Below, one piece after another: positions 34,875 to 43,118 of a DNA stretch of 64,000 nt; within the stretch, counting starts at the first letter, position 1, and every line of letters begins with the position of its first letter. The notes under the pieces are model-generated. The model was not told the origin of the DNA and ran no database searches. It saw only the letters and a program-made list of their open reading frames with translations. Both the position numbers and the translations under genes were made by a program. The DNA lies in assembly GCF_000197735.1 (NCBI RefSeq), contig NC_014550.1, forward strand, positions 3,100,001 to 3,164,000, read 5' to 3'. This stretch comes from Glutamicibacter arilaitensis Re117 (lineage in GTDB: Bacteria > Actinomycetota > Actinomycetes > Actinomycetales > Micrococcaceae).

Positions 34875-34884
34875 ATTAATTCCC

Positions 34885-35436
34885 ATGACTAACGCAGCAT
34901 CTACCCTCAGCATTTCCGAGGACCGCGCCCAGCGCCTGCAAGAAGCAGGCCATGGCTGGGGCAAACGCATTTCAGCCGCCCCGCAAAGCGCCAAGCTGAC
35001 GTTCACCGTCGAAGGCGAGGGCTTCGATTCGGTAGCCAGCAACATTGTGTCCGGCAAGCATTCCTTCCAGGTCGATGAGCCTGCCGCATTGGGTGGCAAC
35101 GACGTGGCCGCCAGCCCAGTGGAATACGCGCTGGGCGCACTCATTTCCTGCCAGGTCGTGGTCTACCGCTTGTATGCCCAGAACCTTGGCATCCAGGTGG
35201 ACGACGTGAAGATTGTGGCCAATGGCCACCTCGATGTCCGCGGCCTGTTCGGCATCGACAAGGCCATCCGTCCGGGCTTCTCCTCTGTGGATCTGGACAT
35301 CCAGATTGCCGGCCCGGAATCGGCCGAACGCTATGAGGAGCTGCGCCAGGCAGTGGACGCCCACTGCCCCGTGCTGGATTTGTTCGCCAACCCGGTACCG
35401 GTGCGTACCGCGGTGAGCATTGCAGCGGCCAATTAA
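34885..35436 (+). CDS. OsmC-family protein under riboswitch control
   Basis: A 183-residue protein with the OsmC/Ohr fold. The catalytic-cysteine segments are YALGALISCQVVVY and VDAHCPVLDLFANP, the two Cys of the family. OsmC proteins reduce organic peroxides; several bind sulphur compounds. ATG 34885 has AAAGGGG 10 bases upstream; the in-frame ATG at 34849 lies within the leader. The SAM-IV-like riboswitch in front links this protein to methionine or sulphur metabolism. It is followed by a terminator and is therefore the only gene of the transcript. Confidence 0.88.
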   Translation: MTNAASTLSISEDRAQRLQEAGHGWGKRISAAPQSAKLTFTVEGEGFDSVASNIVSGKHSFQVDEPAALGGNDVAASPVEYALGALISCQVVVYRLYAQNLGIQVDDVKIVANGHLDVRGLFGIDKAIRPGFSSVDLDIQIAGPESAERYEELRQAVDAHCPVLDLFANPVPVRTAVSIAAAN

Positions 35437-35458
35437 CGTCCGCTAAACCAACCAAGTA

Positions 35459-35494
35459 GCCGCCGCGGGCCCTGGCTTCGGGGGCTGCGGCGGC
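35459..35494. terminator. Terminator between osmC-type gene and idnD
   Basis: GCCGCCGC pairs with GCGGCGGC around a 20-base partly paired loop, between convergent genes. There is little T-run. Confidence 0.6.
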
Positions 35495-35517
35495 GCACTT
35501 GCGGTAAAGGCGGGCTA

Positions 35518-36570
35518 CTACCCGAGGAAGTTCAGCAAGACCTTGCCGGACTTCGAAGAATTCTTGGCTGTTTCAAAGGCTTCGAGGCCCTCGGCCACCG
35601 GGAATTCGTGGGTTACCGCCGCGGAAATCTGCAATGAGCCATCGGCCAGGGCAGCAAGCACCTGGTCGATTTCGCCGTTGAAGCGGAAGGACCCGGCAAG
35701 TTCCAGCTCGCGGGTAATCGCCAGGGAAATCAGTGCAGGTTGCTCTCCCGAAGGCAGCAACCCGACCATGACCACGCGCCCGCCGCGCACAGCACCGCGC
35801 ACCGCCGAGGCCAATCCGCGGTAATTGCCGCTGGCCTCGATCACCACATCGGCGTTCACCTTGGCAATTGCATCCTGGTCATCGGCACGCAAGGTGGATG
35901 TGGCACCCAGTTCCTTGGCAATTTCCAGCGGCTTATCGTGCATGTCCACCGCGATGATTTCCTCGGCTCCGGCACGCTTGAGCACGGCCACGGCCAGCGC
36001 TCCGATCGGGCCAGCGCCAATGACCAACGCCTTCTTGGCGGCAACCTCGCCGGCTCGCGATACCGCATGCCAAGCCACTGCGGCTGGCTCGGCCAGCGCA
36101 GCGTCGCGCAGCGACAGTCCGGCAGGCAGTTCGCGAAGCATCCGGGAGGGCAGATTCACCTCGCGCGCAAAGGCGCCCTCGGTATGCGGGTAGCGGGCAG
36201 CCGAGCCCAGGTAGGTGCATCCCGGTGAAAGGTTCGGGCAGGCCTCCGGATAAGGTTCCCCGGTCTCCCCTGGTGTTGCAGGGTGCACCGCAACTTTGGT
36301 TCCGGCTGGCGGACCACTGCCATCGGCGGCGGCTTCAATGACAGTTCCCACGATCTCGTGTCCGAGAATCATCGGTGCTTTGAGGATGGATTCCCCGGCG
36401 GCGCCGTGGCTCCAGTAGTGCAGGTCCGATCCGCAGATGCCGCCGTACGCGATGGCGATGCGTGCCTCATTTGTTGCCGGTGCTGGCAGCTCGATCTGCT
36501 CGATGCGCAGGTCCCCGGCCGCGTGCGCCACGACGGCCAAGGTCATGTTGGACAGGGTGCTAGACGACAA
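35518..36570 (-). CDS. idnD: L-idonate 5-dehydrogenase, zinc alcohol dehydrogenase family
   Basis: A 350-residue MDR enzyme. Zinc-binding segments are GGICGSDLHYWSHG and LGHEIVGTVIE; the NAD motif is ALVIGAGPIGALAVAVLKRA. Sequence layout fits IdnD/sorbitol-type dehydrogenases, oxidising L-idonate to 5-ketogluconate. The start is probably TTG 36570, since GGAGG lies 8 bases before it inside the end of the upstream gene; ATG 36546 has no ribosome site. It overlaps the SDR gene by 11 bases, so they form an operon. Confidence 0.82.
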   Translation of the reverse strand: MSSSTLSNMTLAVVAHAAGDLRIEQIELPAPATNEARIAIAYGGICGSDLHYWSHGAAGESILKAPMILGHEIVGTVIEAAADGSGPPAGTKVAVHPATPGETGEPYPEACPNLSPGCTYLGSAARYPHTEGAFAREVNLPSRMLRELPAGLSLRDAALAEPAAVAWHAVSRAGEVAAKKALVIGAGPIGALAVAVLKRAGAEEIIAVDMHDKPLEIAKELGATSTLRADDQDAIAKVNADVVIEASGNYRGLASAVRGAVRGGRVVMVGLLPSGEQPALISLAITRELELAGSFRFNGEIDQVLAALADGSLQISAAVTHEFPVAEGLEAFETAKNSSKSGKVLLNFLG

Positions 36571-37330
36571 CGCTCATGCCTCCGTCGATGAAAATGGTTT
36601 GCCCGTTCACGTAGTTCGATCCACCCGAGGCCAACCACACTGCTGGGCCTGCCAGGTCCTCGACGGTTCCCCAACGGCCAGCCGGGGTGCGGCCCAGGAT
36701 CCAGGAGTTGAATTTCTCGTCATCCACCAGATTCTGCGTCATTTCGGTGTGGATATAGCCCGGTGCGATGCCGTTGATCTGAAGTCCTGCTCCGGCCCAT
36801 TCTGCGGTCATGGCGCGGGTGAGATTGCGCAGTCCGCCCTTGGCCGCGGTGTAGGCGGAGATGGTGGGTCGGGCCAGGTCGGTTTGCACCGAACAGATGT
36901 TGATGATCTTGCCTTCGCCGCGTTCTACCATGCCACGTGCGACTTCTCGGCCTACTAAGAAGGCGCTGGTGAGGTTGGTATCGATCACGCGCTGCCAGTC
37001 GGCGACTTCCAGTTCCAGCATGGGCACGCGGTGCTGGATGCCTGCGTTGTTCACCAGGATGCGGATGGGGCCGATGGTCTTTTCGATGGCGGCGATATTC
37101 TCGCGCACAGCGGCGTCATCGGTGACATCGAAGCAGACGCTATGGATTCTTTCTGCGCCGTAGCAGGCGGCGAATTCGGCGGCCGTTTTGTCAAGCCTTT
37201 GCGCATCGCGGCCGTGCAGGATGATGGTGGCACCGGCATCGGCCAGTGCTTTAGCAAGTTCGCGGCCAATGCCGCGGGAGGACCCTGTGACCAAGGCCAG
37301 TCGTCCGGACAGGTCAAAAAGTTGGCTCAT
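36560..37330 (-). CDS. idnO: Gluconate 5-dehydrogenase-like SDR
   Basis: A 256-residue classical short-chain dehydrogenase from ATG 37330 (GAGGG upstream). The cofactor motif is TGSSRGIG, the NNAG motif is VNNAGIQHRV, and the catalytic Ser-Tyr-Lys are in ICSVQTD and SAYTAAKGG. It should reduce 5-ketogluconate to gluconate, working with IdnD in idonate use. No gluconate kinase or transporter is seen in the window. A palindrome lies about 100 bases upstream, within the likely promoter. Confidence 0.82.
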   Translation of the reverse strand: MSQLFDLSGRLALVTGSSRGIGRELAKALADAGATIILHGRDAQRLDKTAAEFAACYGAERIHSVCFDVTDDAAVRENIAAIEKTIGPIRILVNNAGIQHRVPMLELEVADWQRVIDTNLTSAFLVGREVARGMVERGEGKIINICSVQTDLARPTISAYTAAKGGLRNLTRAMTAEWAGAGLQINGIAPGYIHTEMTQNLVDDEKFNSWILGRTPAGRWGTVEDLAGPAVWLASGGSNYVNGQTIFIDGGMSVVV

Positions 37331-37431
37331 GAATTCCCTCGCAAGAAGTTTCGATGGTAAATCGACGGGAACTGACCTGCGATATGAACCTGCTGTTGCA
37401 TCCGAAAAAGTAGCCCCGTCGCTGTCCAAGA

Positions 37432-37446
37432 ATATATCAGATATAT
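37432..37446. promoter_or_regulatory. Palindrome in the idnO promoter region
   Basis: A perfect 7-1-7 dyad, ATATATCAGATATAT, overlaps a possible minus-strand promoter (TTGCCC, 17 bp, TGATAT). It may be an operator for an unknown regulator. It does not resemble the TGGTCNGACCA box of the lactate genes. Confidence 0.5.
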
Positions 37447-37501
37447 AAGGGTCGAGGGGCAATAAAGTCCGACTTATACGGTCGAAGTTTAGCTGTGGGC
37501 G

Positions 37502-38209
37502 CTAGCGGGTCTGCGAGTAGAACCAGTTGATGTGCTCTTCGAGCAGCTGGGCTGCGCGCTCGCGCTGCCCGGTGGCAAATGCGTGGTGGATGGCCTTGTG
37601 CTGGCGGCGCAACACGCGCACCACCGGCTGCCAGGCCTCGTCGCTGGGCACCGAGTCGGAGACGTAGTCGCTGATCGAGTTTCGCAGGGATTCCATCATG
37701 GATTCAACCACCGAATTCCCGGCCATGGAGGCCAGGAGCACGTGGAACTCGGCGTCAATGCGGTGGAATGACTCGCGGGAAAGCTGCGGATCGTCCATGC
37801 GCATGATCAGCACCGCGGTGCGGTCGATGACCTGCTGGGCGTAGACCGGGTCGCGGGGGTTCATCTGCGCGGCCCAGGTTTCCAGCAGGATGCGCGACTC
37901 GACGATCTCGCGGACGTTGATCCCCTTGGCTGCCAAGTGCAGCCGCAAGGCCTGCGAAATGCCGGCCGAGGGATTGGAGATGATCACCGCTCCGGAGTTC
38001 GGCCCGGAGCCAGCAGAGGTCTTGATAATACCCATCACATCAAGGATGCGGATGGCATCGCGGACCGAAGCCCGCGATATCCCATGCCGCTCCGCGAGCG
38101 CACGCTCGCCGGGAAGCTGGTCCCCTACGGATAGCTTCTCTGTGCGCAGATCCTCTTCAATTGCTTGGAGAACGATCTGGTACGCACGCGGAGCTGGGTT
38201 CATTGACAT
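37502..38209 (-). CDS. lldR: GntR/FadR-family (FCD) regulator, LldR-like
   Basis: A 235-residue regulator. The GntR winged HTH is QLPGERALAERHGISRASVR, DAIRILDVMGIIKTSAGSGP; the FCD ligand domain follows from about residue 95, with metal-ligand segments such as FHRIDAEFHVLLA and RRQHKAIHHA. It starts 25 bases downstream of the second lactate-permease gene and is presumably cotranscribed. FCD regulators of lactate genes bind boxes of the form TGGTNNNACCA, and such boxes flank all lactate genes here. A role for the idn genes downstream is possible. Confidence 0.85.
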   Translation of the reverse strand: MSMNPAPRAYQIVLQAIEEDLRTEKLSVGDQLPGERALAERHGISRASVRDAIRILDVMGIIKTSAGSGPNSGAVIISNPSAGISQALRLHLAAKGINVREIVESRILLETWAAQMNPRDPVYAQQVIDRTAVLIMRMDDPQLSRESFHRIDAEFHVLLASMAGNSVVESMMESLRNSISDYVSDSVPSDEAWQPVVRVLRRQHKAIHHAFATGQRERAAQLLEEHINWFYSQTR

Positions 38210-38233
38210 CGGATCTATTTTAGCCGGTCAGGG

Positions 38234-39910
38234 CTATGGCAGCATCCAGGACAGTACCGGCGTGGACTGCAGATACACCAAGCAGCACAGCACCAGCAAC
38301 ATGCCTACGGACCAACCGGCAACCTTCTTGAGGATCACCGATTCCTGGCCTTCCATCTTCACCGAGGTCGCGGCGATGGCCAGGTTCTGCGGGGAAATCA
38401 GCTTGCCGACCACGCCACCGGAGGTGTTAGCGGCAACCAGCAGGTTCGGATCGATGCCGGCGTTGATGCCAGCAGTCTGCTGCAGCTTGGCGAACAGTGC
38501 GTTGGCCGAGGTGTCCGAACCGGTCACCGCGGTGCCGATCCAGCCCAGGATTGGGGACAGGAAGGCGAAGAACGCGCCGGTGCCGGCCAGCCAGGTGCCA
38601 ATGGTGATGGTCTGGCCCGAAAGGTTCATCACGTATGCCAGGCCGAGGACCGAGAGGATGGTCAGGGCTGCGAAGCGCATGTTGTAGATGGTCTTGCCGA
38701 TTTCGGCAGCGCCTTCGCCGAAGGTCATGGCGTACTTGCCGTTGCCGTCGTTCTTTGCGTAGACCAGGGCCACGATCAGGCCGGTGATCAGCAGCAAGGT
38801 ACCTGGCGAGGAGAGCCACTGGAAGTTGTAGATGGTAGAAGTTACCGCTTCGCCCTCGGCGTTCAGGATCTTGCCGTCCAGTCCCGGCCAGCCGAACTTG
38901 ATGTCAGTGCTTGCCAGCCATGCGGGAATGTCCACGCCCAGCTTCCACAGCTTGGCCACGCCGAAGATGACGATAACCAGCAGGTACGGGAACAAGGCCA
39001 TCCAGGTGTTGCCCGGGTGCAGCTTGGCGTTAGCCTCGTGGGGAATTGCGGCAGCCTCGGCGGTCAGCACGCGCTGTCGTGCTTCGTCGGCACCCTTCGG
39101 GGTCCAGAAGCGCAGCAGGATCACTGCCGCGGCCAGGCCGATCAGCGAGGCGACGATATCGGTCAGCTCGTAGGAGAAGTAGGTCGAGCACAGCCACTGG
39201 GCGACGCCGAAGGAGATGCCGATGGTCAGGGTTGCTGGCAGGGTCTGGCGCATGCCGCGCCAGCCGTCGAGGATCAGTACCAGGATCGATGGCACGAACA
39301 GTGCCAGCAGTGGCGATTGGTGGCCGACAATGGCACCGATGTCAGCAGCAGGGATGCCGGTCAAAGCACCAGCGGTGGTGATTGGGATCGCCACGGCGCC
39401 GAAGGCTACTGGGGCGGTGTTGGCAATCAGCACTGCGCAGGCAGCGCGCAGCGGGGACAGGCCCAGGGCCAGCAGCATGGTGGCGGTAATGGCCACCGGG
39501 GCCCCGAATCCGGCCAGTGCTTCAAGCAGGCCGCCGAAGCAGAAGGCGATCAGCACGGCCTGGATGCGCACGTCGCCGCCGCCGATCACGTCAAAGACAC
39601 GGCGCAGGTCCTCGAAGCGGCCGGACTTCACGGTCACCTGGTAAAGGAAGATCGCCATGACGACGATCCAGACGATTGGGAAGGCACCGAAGACCATGCC
39701 CATCAGTCCGGAATTCAATGCCATTCCGACTGGCATGTTCCAGCCGAAAATGGCGACAATAATAGCTACGACTAGCGAGCCAAGGCCTGCCCAGTGGGCC
39801 TTGACCTTGATAACTGCCAGGAGCACGAAAAATGCTACAAGCGGGATCAGCGCGACAAGTGCTGAAACAGCAATGCTCCCCGCAATCGGATCCGTGGATG
39901 GTGTAAACAC
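38234..39910 (-). CDS. lctP: L-lactate permease, second copy
   Basis: A 558-residue LctP-family transporter with about 14 spans. Typical segments are FGGLLEALAGFGAPVAITAT and the C-terminal INAGIDPNLLVAANTSGGVV, GKLISPQNLAIAA. It is divergent from lutABC and shares the regulatory region with it; the regulator gene follows. It is the permease most clearly tied to the lut operon. Two regulator boxes lie 24 and 39 bases upstream of its start. Confidence 0.92.
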   Translation of the reverse strand: MFTPSTDPIAGSIAVSALVALIPLVAFFVLLAVIKVKAHWAGLGSLVVAIIVAIFGWNMPVGMALNSGLMGMVFGAFPIVWIVVMAIFLYQVTVKSGRFEDLRRVFDVIGGGDVRIQAVLIAFCFGGLLEALAGFGAPVAITATMLLALGLSPLRAACAVLIANTAPVAFGAVAIPITTAGALTGIPAADIGAIVGHQSPLLALFVPSILVLILDGWRGMRQTLPATLTIGISFGVAQWLCSTYFSYELTDIVASLIGLAAAVILLRFWTPKGADEARQRVLTAEAAAIPHEANAKLHPGNTWMALFPYLLVIVIFGVAKLWKLGVDIPAWLASTDIKFGWPGLDGKILNAEGEAVTSTIYNFQWLSSPGTLLLITGLIVALVYAKNDGNGKYAMTFGEGAAEIGKTIYNMRFAALTILSVLGLAYVMNLSGQTITIGTWLAGTGAFFAFLSPILGWIGTAVTGSDTSANALFAKLQQTAGINAGIDPNLLVAANTSGGVVGKLISPQNLAIAATSVKMEGQESVILKKVAGWSVGMLLVLCCLVYLQSTPVLSWMLP

Positions 39911-39933
39911 GGTGTGGGCGTCCTTACTCGAGA

Positions 39934-39959
39934 TGGTCTGACCATATGTGGTCCGACCA
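39934..39959. promoter_or_regulatory. Two LldR-type boxes upstream of the second lctP
   Basis: TGGTCTGACCA (39934-39944) and TGGTCCGACCA (39949-39959), spaced by 4 bases, in the divergent region between lctP and lutA. Confidence 0.85.
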
Positions 39960-39994
39960 CCTACGGTACAAGGTGAGTGCCATCACAACAAGTC

Positions 39995-40034
39995 TTGACT
40001 ATTACGAAGATTCTCGCATAGTATGGTCTGACCA
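39995..40034 (+). promoter_or_regulatory. lutABC promoter with LldR-type box
   Basis: -35 TTGACT (39995-40000), an 18-bp spacer and -10 TAGTAT (40019-40024). The box TGGTCTGACCA (40024-40034) overlaps the end of the -10 and the transcription start, the ideal place for repression. Confidence 0.82.
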
Positions 40035-40056
40035 CACCCTGAAAGAGTCATTTATT

Positions 40057-40821
40057 ATGCGAATTGCTCTCTTTGCCACGTGCATTGTGGATGCTATGTA
40101 TCCGGAAACCGCCAAGTCGACCGTGAAAATCCTGGAACGCTTGGGCCATGAAGTAATTTTCCCGAAGGCGCAAGCCTGCTGTGGGCAAATGCACATGAAC
40201 TCCGGCTACATGCCTGAAGCCCTGCCAGTGGTAGAAAACCACATTAATGCTTTCGACACCGAAGACTACGATGTCGCTGTTGCCCCATCGGGCTCCTGCG
40301 TCGCTTCGGTCAAGCACCAGCACCCTTACCTGGCGGAGCGGCTGGGCAAGCCTGAGCTCAAGGAGCGCGCCGTTGCCGTTGGCAAGCGCACCTATGAACT
40401 GAGCCAGCTGCTGGTCGATGTCCTGGGAATCACCAACGCAGCCGAGCAGCTGGGCAGCTACTTCCCGCAGACCATCACCTACCATCCTTCGTGCCACGGC
40501 ATGCGTTCGCTGAAACTCGGCGATCGCCAGCTGGATCTGCTCAAGACCGTGGGCGGGATTACCGTCAACGAGCTTCCAGAAGCAGATCAGTGCTGCGGCT
40601 TCGGCGGTACCTTCTCCATCAAGAACTCCGATGTATCCTCGGCGATGCTCGAAGACAAGATGAAGAACATCTGCTCCACCGGTGCTTCGGCCTGCGCAGG
40701 CGGCGATGCCTCATGCCTGATGCACATCGGCGGCGGACTCTCGCGCACCGGTGCCAAGCCAAAGACCTTGCACCTGGCCGACATCCTGGCCAGCACCATG
40801 GAAGAGACGGTGTCACTGTGA
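40057..40821 (+). CDS. lutA: Lactate utilisation protein A (CCG-domain, LldE/LutA)
   Basis: A 254-residue iron-sulphur protein with two cysteine-rich CCG domains: QACCGQMHMNSGY at about residue 45 and ADQCCGFGGTFSIKNSDVSS at about 180. LutA works with LutB and LutC to oxidise L-lactate to pyruvate. The chosen start ATG 40057 (MRIALFATCIVD) is the family N-terminus. Its stop overlaps the GTG of lutB by 4 bases. It is regulated by the LldR-type box on its promoter. Confidence 0.93.
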   Translation: MRIALFATCIVDAMYPETAKSTVKILERLGHEVIFPKAQACCGQMHMNSGYMPEALPVVENHINAFDTEDYDVAVAPSGSCVASVKHQHPYLAERLGKPELKERAVAVGKRTYELSQLLVDVLGITNAAEQLGSYFPQTITYHPSCHGMRSLKLGDRQLDLLKTVGGITVNELPEADQCCGFGGTFSIKNSDVSSAMLEDKMKNICSTGASACAGGDASCLMHIGGGLSRTGAKPKTLHLADILASTMEETVSL

Positions 40822-42290
40822 CTCAGGTATTCCTCGGCATGCCAGCCGGCGGACAGGGCAACCTGTTCGAGACCGAGCCCTTCCCCAAGGCGGCGCACCG
40901 CGAACTGGGCAACACCCAGATGCGCAAGAACCTGCGCCACGCCACCCACACCATTCGCGACAAGCGCCTGAACGTCGTGGGCGAACTTCCTGACTGGGAA
41001 GAACTGCGCGACGCCGGCAGCGCAATCAAGAACACAACCATGGCCAACCTCGAAGATCGGTTGGAGGAGTTCGAGAAGAACTTCACCGCCCGCGGAGGCA
41101 TTGTCCACTGGGCACGTGACGCCGACGAGGCGAACAAGATCGTCACCGAGCTGGTCAAAGCGACCGGTTCCCAAGAGGTCGTCAAGGTCAAGTCCATGGC
41201 CACCCAGGAAATCGGCCTCAACGAGCATCTGGAAACCGAGGGCATCGAGGCCTTCGAGACCGACCTCGCCGAGCTGATCGTCCAGCTGGGCAACGACAAG
41301 CCAAGCCACATCCTGGTCCCGGCCATCCACAAGAACCGCACCGAGGTGCGCGACATCTTCCTCAAGGAGATGCCGGTGGTGGATCCGAACCTGACCGATG
41401 AGCCGGCCAAGCTGGCCGAGGCCGCCCGCAAGCACCTGCGCAAGAAGTTCCTCTCCGCCAAGGTCGCCATCTCCGGCGCGAACTTCGCGCTGGCTGACAC
41501 CGGTACCCTGGGCGTTGTGGAATCCGAAGGCAACGGTCGCATGTGCTTGACCTTGCCAGAGACCCTGATCACCGTCATGGGCATCGAGAAGGTCCTGCCC
41601 CACTGGGAAGACATCGAGGTGTTCATGCAGCTGCTGCCCCGGTCCTCCACCGGCGAGCGCATGAACCCGTACACCTCGCTGTGGACCGGCGTGAGCGAAG
41701 ATGACGGTCCGCAGAACGTGCACATCGTGCTGCTGGATAACGGGCGAACCCGTGCCCTGGCCGACCGCTTCGGCCGCACCGCGTTGAACTGCATCCGTTG
41801 CTCGGCGTGCATGAACGTGTGCCCGGTCTACGAGCGCACCGGTGGCCACGCCTACGGTTCGACCTACCCGGGCCCAATTGGCGCGATTCTTTCGCCATTG
41901 ATGACCGGCATCGAGGTCGAGGAAAATGGCTCCCTGCCATACGCTTCCTCGCTGTGCGGCGCGTGCTACGACGCTTGCCCGGTGAAGATCAACATCCCGG
42001 AAATCCTCGTGCACCTGCGCGGCGAAGATGTGGATGCCAACCGCGATAAGCACAAGCTCCCTACCCAGATGGATCTGCTGATGAAGGGCGGATCCTGGGC
42101 ATTGGGCAAGGGCAAGAACCTGGGCCTGCTCGAAAAGGCCTTGCCATTAGGCCGTTTGGCTGCTGGCAAGGATAAGAAGATCAAGAAGCTTCCGGGTATC
42201 GCCGCAGGATGGACCGCCAGCCGCGACATCCCTGCCCCGCCAAACAAGTCCTTCCGCGACTGGTGGAGCGACGAGAAGGAGTCCAAGTGA
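40818..42290 (+). CDS. lutB: Lactate utilisation protein B (LldF/LutB)
   Basis: A 490-residue protein from GTG 40818. The LUD domain comes first (AIKNTTMANLEDRLEEFEKN ... LADTGTLGVVESEGNGRM), then two 4Fe-4S ligand sets: CIRCSACMNVCPVYERTGGH at about residue 325 and CGACYDACPVKINIPEIL at about 378. It is the iron-sulphur subunit of the LutABC L-lactate dehydrogenase system. Both ends overlap neighbours in a GTGA arrangement, indicating translational coupling. Confidence 0.93.
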   Translation: MTQVFLGMPAGGQGNLFETEPFPKAAHRELGNTQMRKNLRHATHTIRDKRLNVVGELPDWEELRDAGSAIKNTTMANLEDRLEEFEKNFTARGGIVHWARDADEANKIVTELVKATGSQEVVKVKSMATQEIGLNEHLETEGIEAFETDLAELIVQLGNDKPSHILVPAIHKNRTEVRDIFLKEMPVVDPNLTDEPAKLAEAARKHLRKKFLSAKVAISGANFALADTGTLGVVESEGNGRMCLTLPETLITVMGIEKVLPHWEDIEVFMQLLPRSSTGERMNPYTSLWTGVSEDDGPQNVHIVLLDNGRTRALADRFGRTALNCIRCSACMNVCPVYERTGGHAYGSTYPGPIGAILSPLMTGIEVEENGSLPYASSLCGACYDACPVKINIPEILVHLRGEDVDANRDKHKLPTQMDLLMKGGSWALGKGKNLGLLEKALPLGRLAAGKDKKIKKLPGIAAGWTASRDIPAPPNKSFRDWWSDEKESK

Positions 42291-42919
42291 GCGCAAAAGA
42301 CGAAATCCTAGGACGGATCCGTTCAGCGTTGGCCGACGCTCCGGTCGCCGATGAGATTCCCCGCGAATACCGCAAGACCTCGGAGATGGGCGAAGCCGAA
42401 CTCATCGAGCTGCTGGTCGACCGCCTGGTCGATTACAAGGCCGGTGTGGACGTCATCGACGCCGCGCAGATTCCGGAATTCGTAGCTGCGAAGCTCACGG
42501 ATGCCAACAGCGTGGTCTACCCGCACGGCTTGGATGCCGGCTGGCTGTCCGCACTGGGTGCGGATATCGAACAGCGCGTCGATGCCCCAGGCGCACGCCT
42601 GAGCATCGCTGAGCTGGACGGCACCAGCGCCGTGGTCACTTCCTCGGCCGTTTCGGTTGCCGAGTCGGGCACCATCATCCTTGATGGCGAGCCAGACCAG
42701 GGCCGCCGTGCGATCTCGCTGGTTCCGGACCACCATGTGTGCATCGTGCCGATCTCCTCGATCGTGCGCCTGCTGCCAGAAGCCATGCCCCGGTTGACCA
42801 TCACCCGTCCGCAGACCTGGATCTCAGGTCCGTCGGCAACCAGTGATATCGAGCTGGAGCGCGTCGAAGGCGTGCACGGTCCGCGTACCTTGGATGTCCT
42901 GATGGTTCGCGGCCTGTAA
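42287..42919 (+). CDS. lutC: Lactate utilisation protein C (LldG/LutC)
   Basis: A 210-residue LUD-domain protein from GTG 42287 (overlapping the lutB stop). Conserved segments include SSAVSVAESGTIILDGEPDQ and the C-terminal PSATSDIELERVEGVHGPRT. It completes the lutABC operon, followed by a terminator. Together with the two permeases and the regulator it forms a full L-lactate module. Confidence 0.92.
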   Translation: MSAKDEILGRIRSALADAPVADEIPREYRKTSEMGEAELIELLVDRLVDYKAGVDVIDAAQIPEFVAAKLTDANSVVYPHGLDAGWLSALGADIEQRVDAPGARLSIAELDGTSAVVTSSAVSVAESGTIILDGEPDQGRRAISLVPDHHVCIVPISSIVRLLPEAMPRLTITRPQTWISGPSATSDIELERVEGVHGPRTLDVLMVRGL

Positions 42920-42940
42920 GGCTGGCATATATAAAGCTTT

Positions 42941-42984
42941 CGTGGCCGGTTCCCTCCTCCTAAACCTCCAGGGAACCGGCCACG
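42941..42984 (+). terminator. Terminator of lutABC
   Basis: A perfect 15-bp stem CGTGGCCGGTTCCCT with its complement around a 14-base loop, 21 bases after lutC; little T-run. Confidence 0.75.
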
Positions 42985-43118
42985 AGTGCATTTAAAACCA
43001 AATATCGCTCCGCCTTCGCGTCATGTGCCCGGTGTTGCTGTCATCCAAGTCAGCATCGCGGGGCGCATTCTGCTTTCATGGGGTAGGAATGCGAAAGAGT
43101 CTCGGATGAAGGACGGGC

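Noticed and set aside
43000..43118. Riboswitch such as guanidine or manganese type before the MFS gene
   Set aside because: None of the conserved aptamer motifs could be found in the leader.
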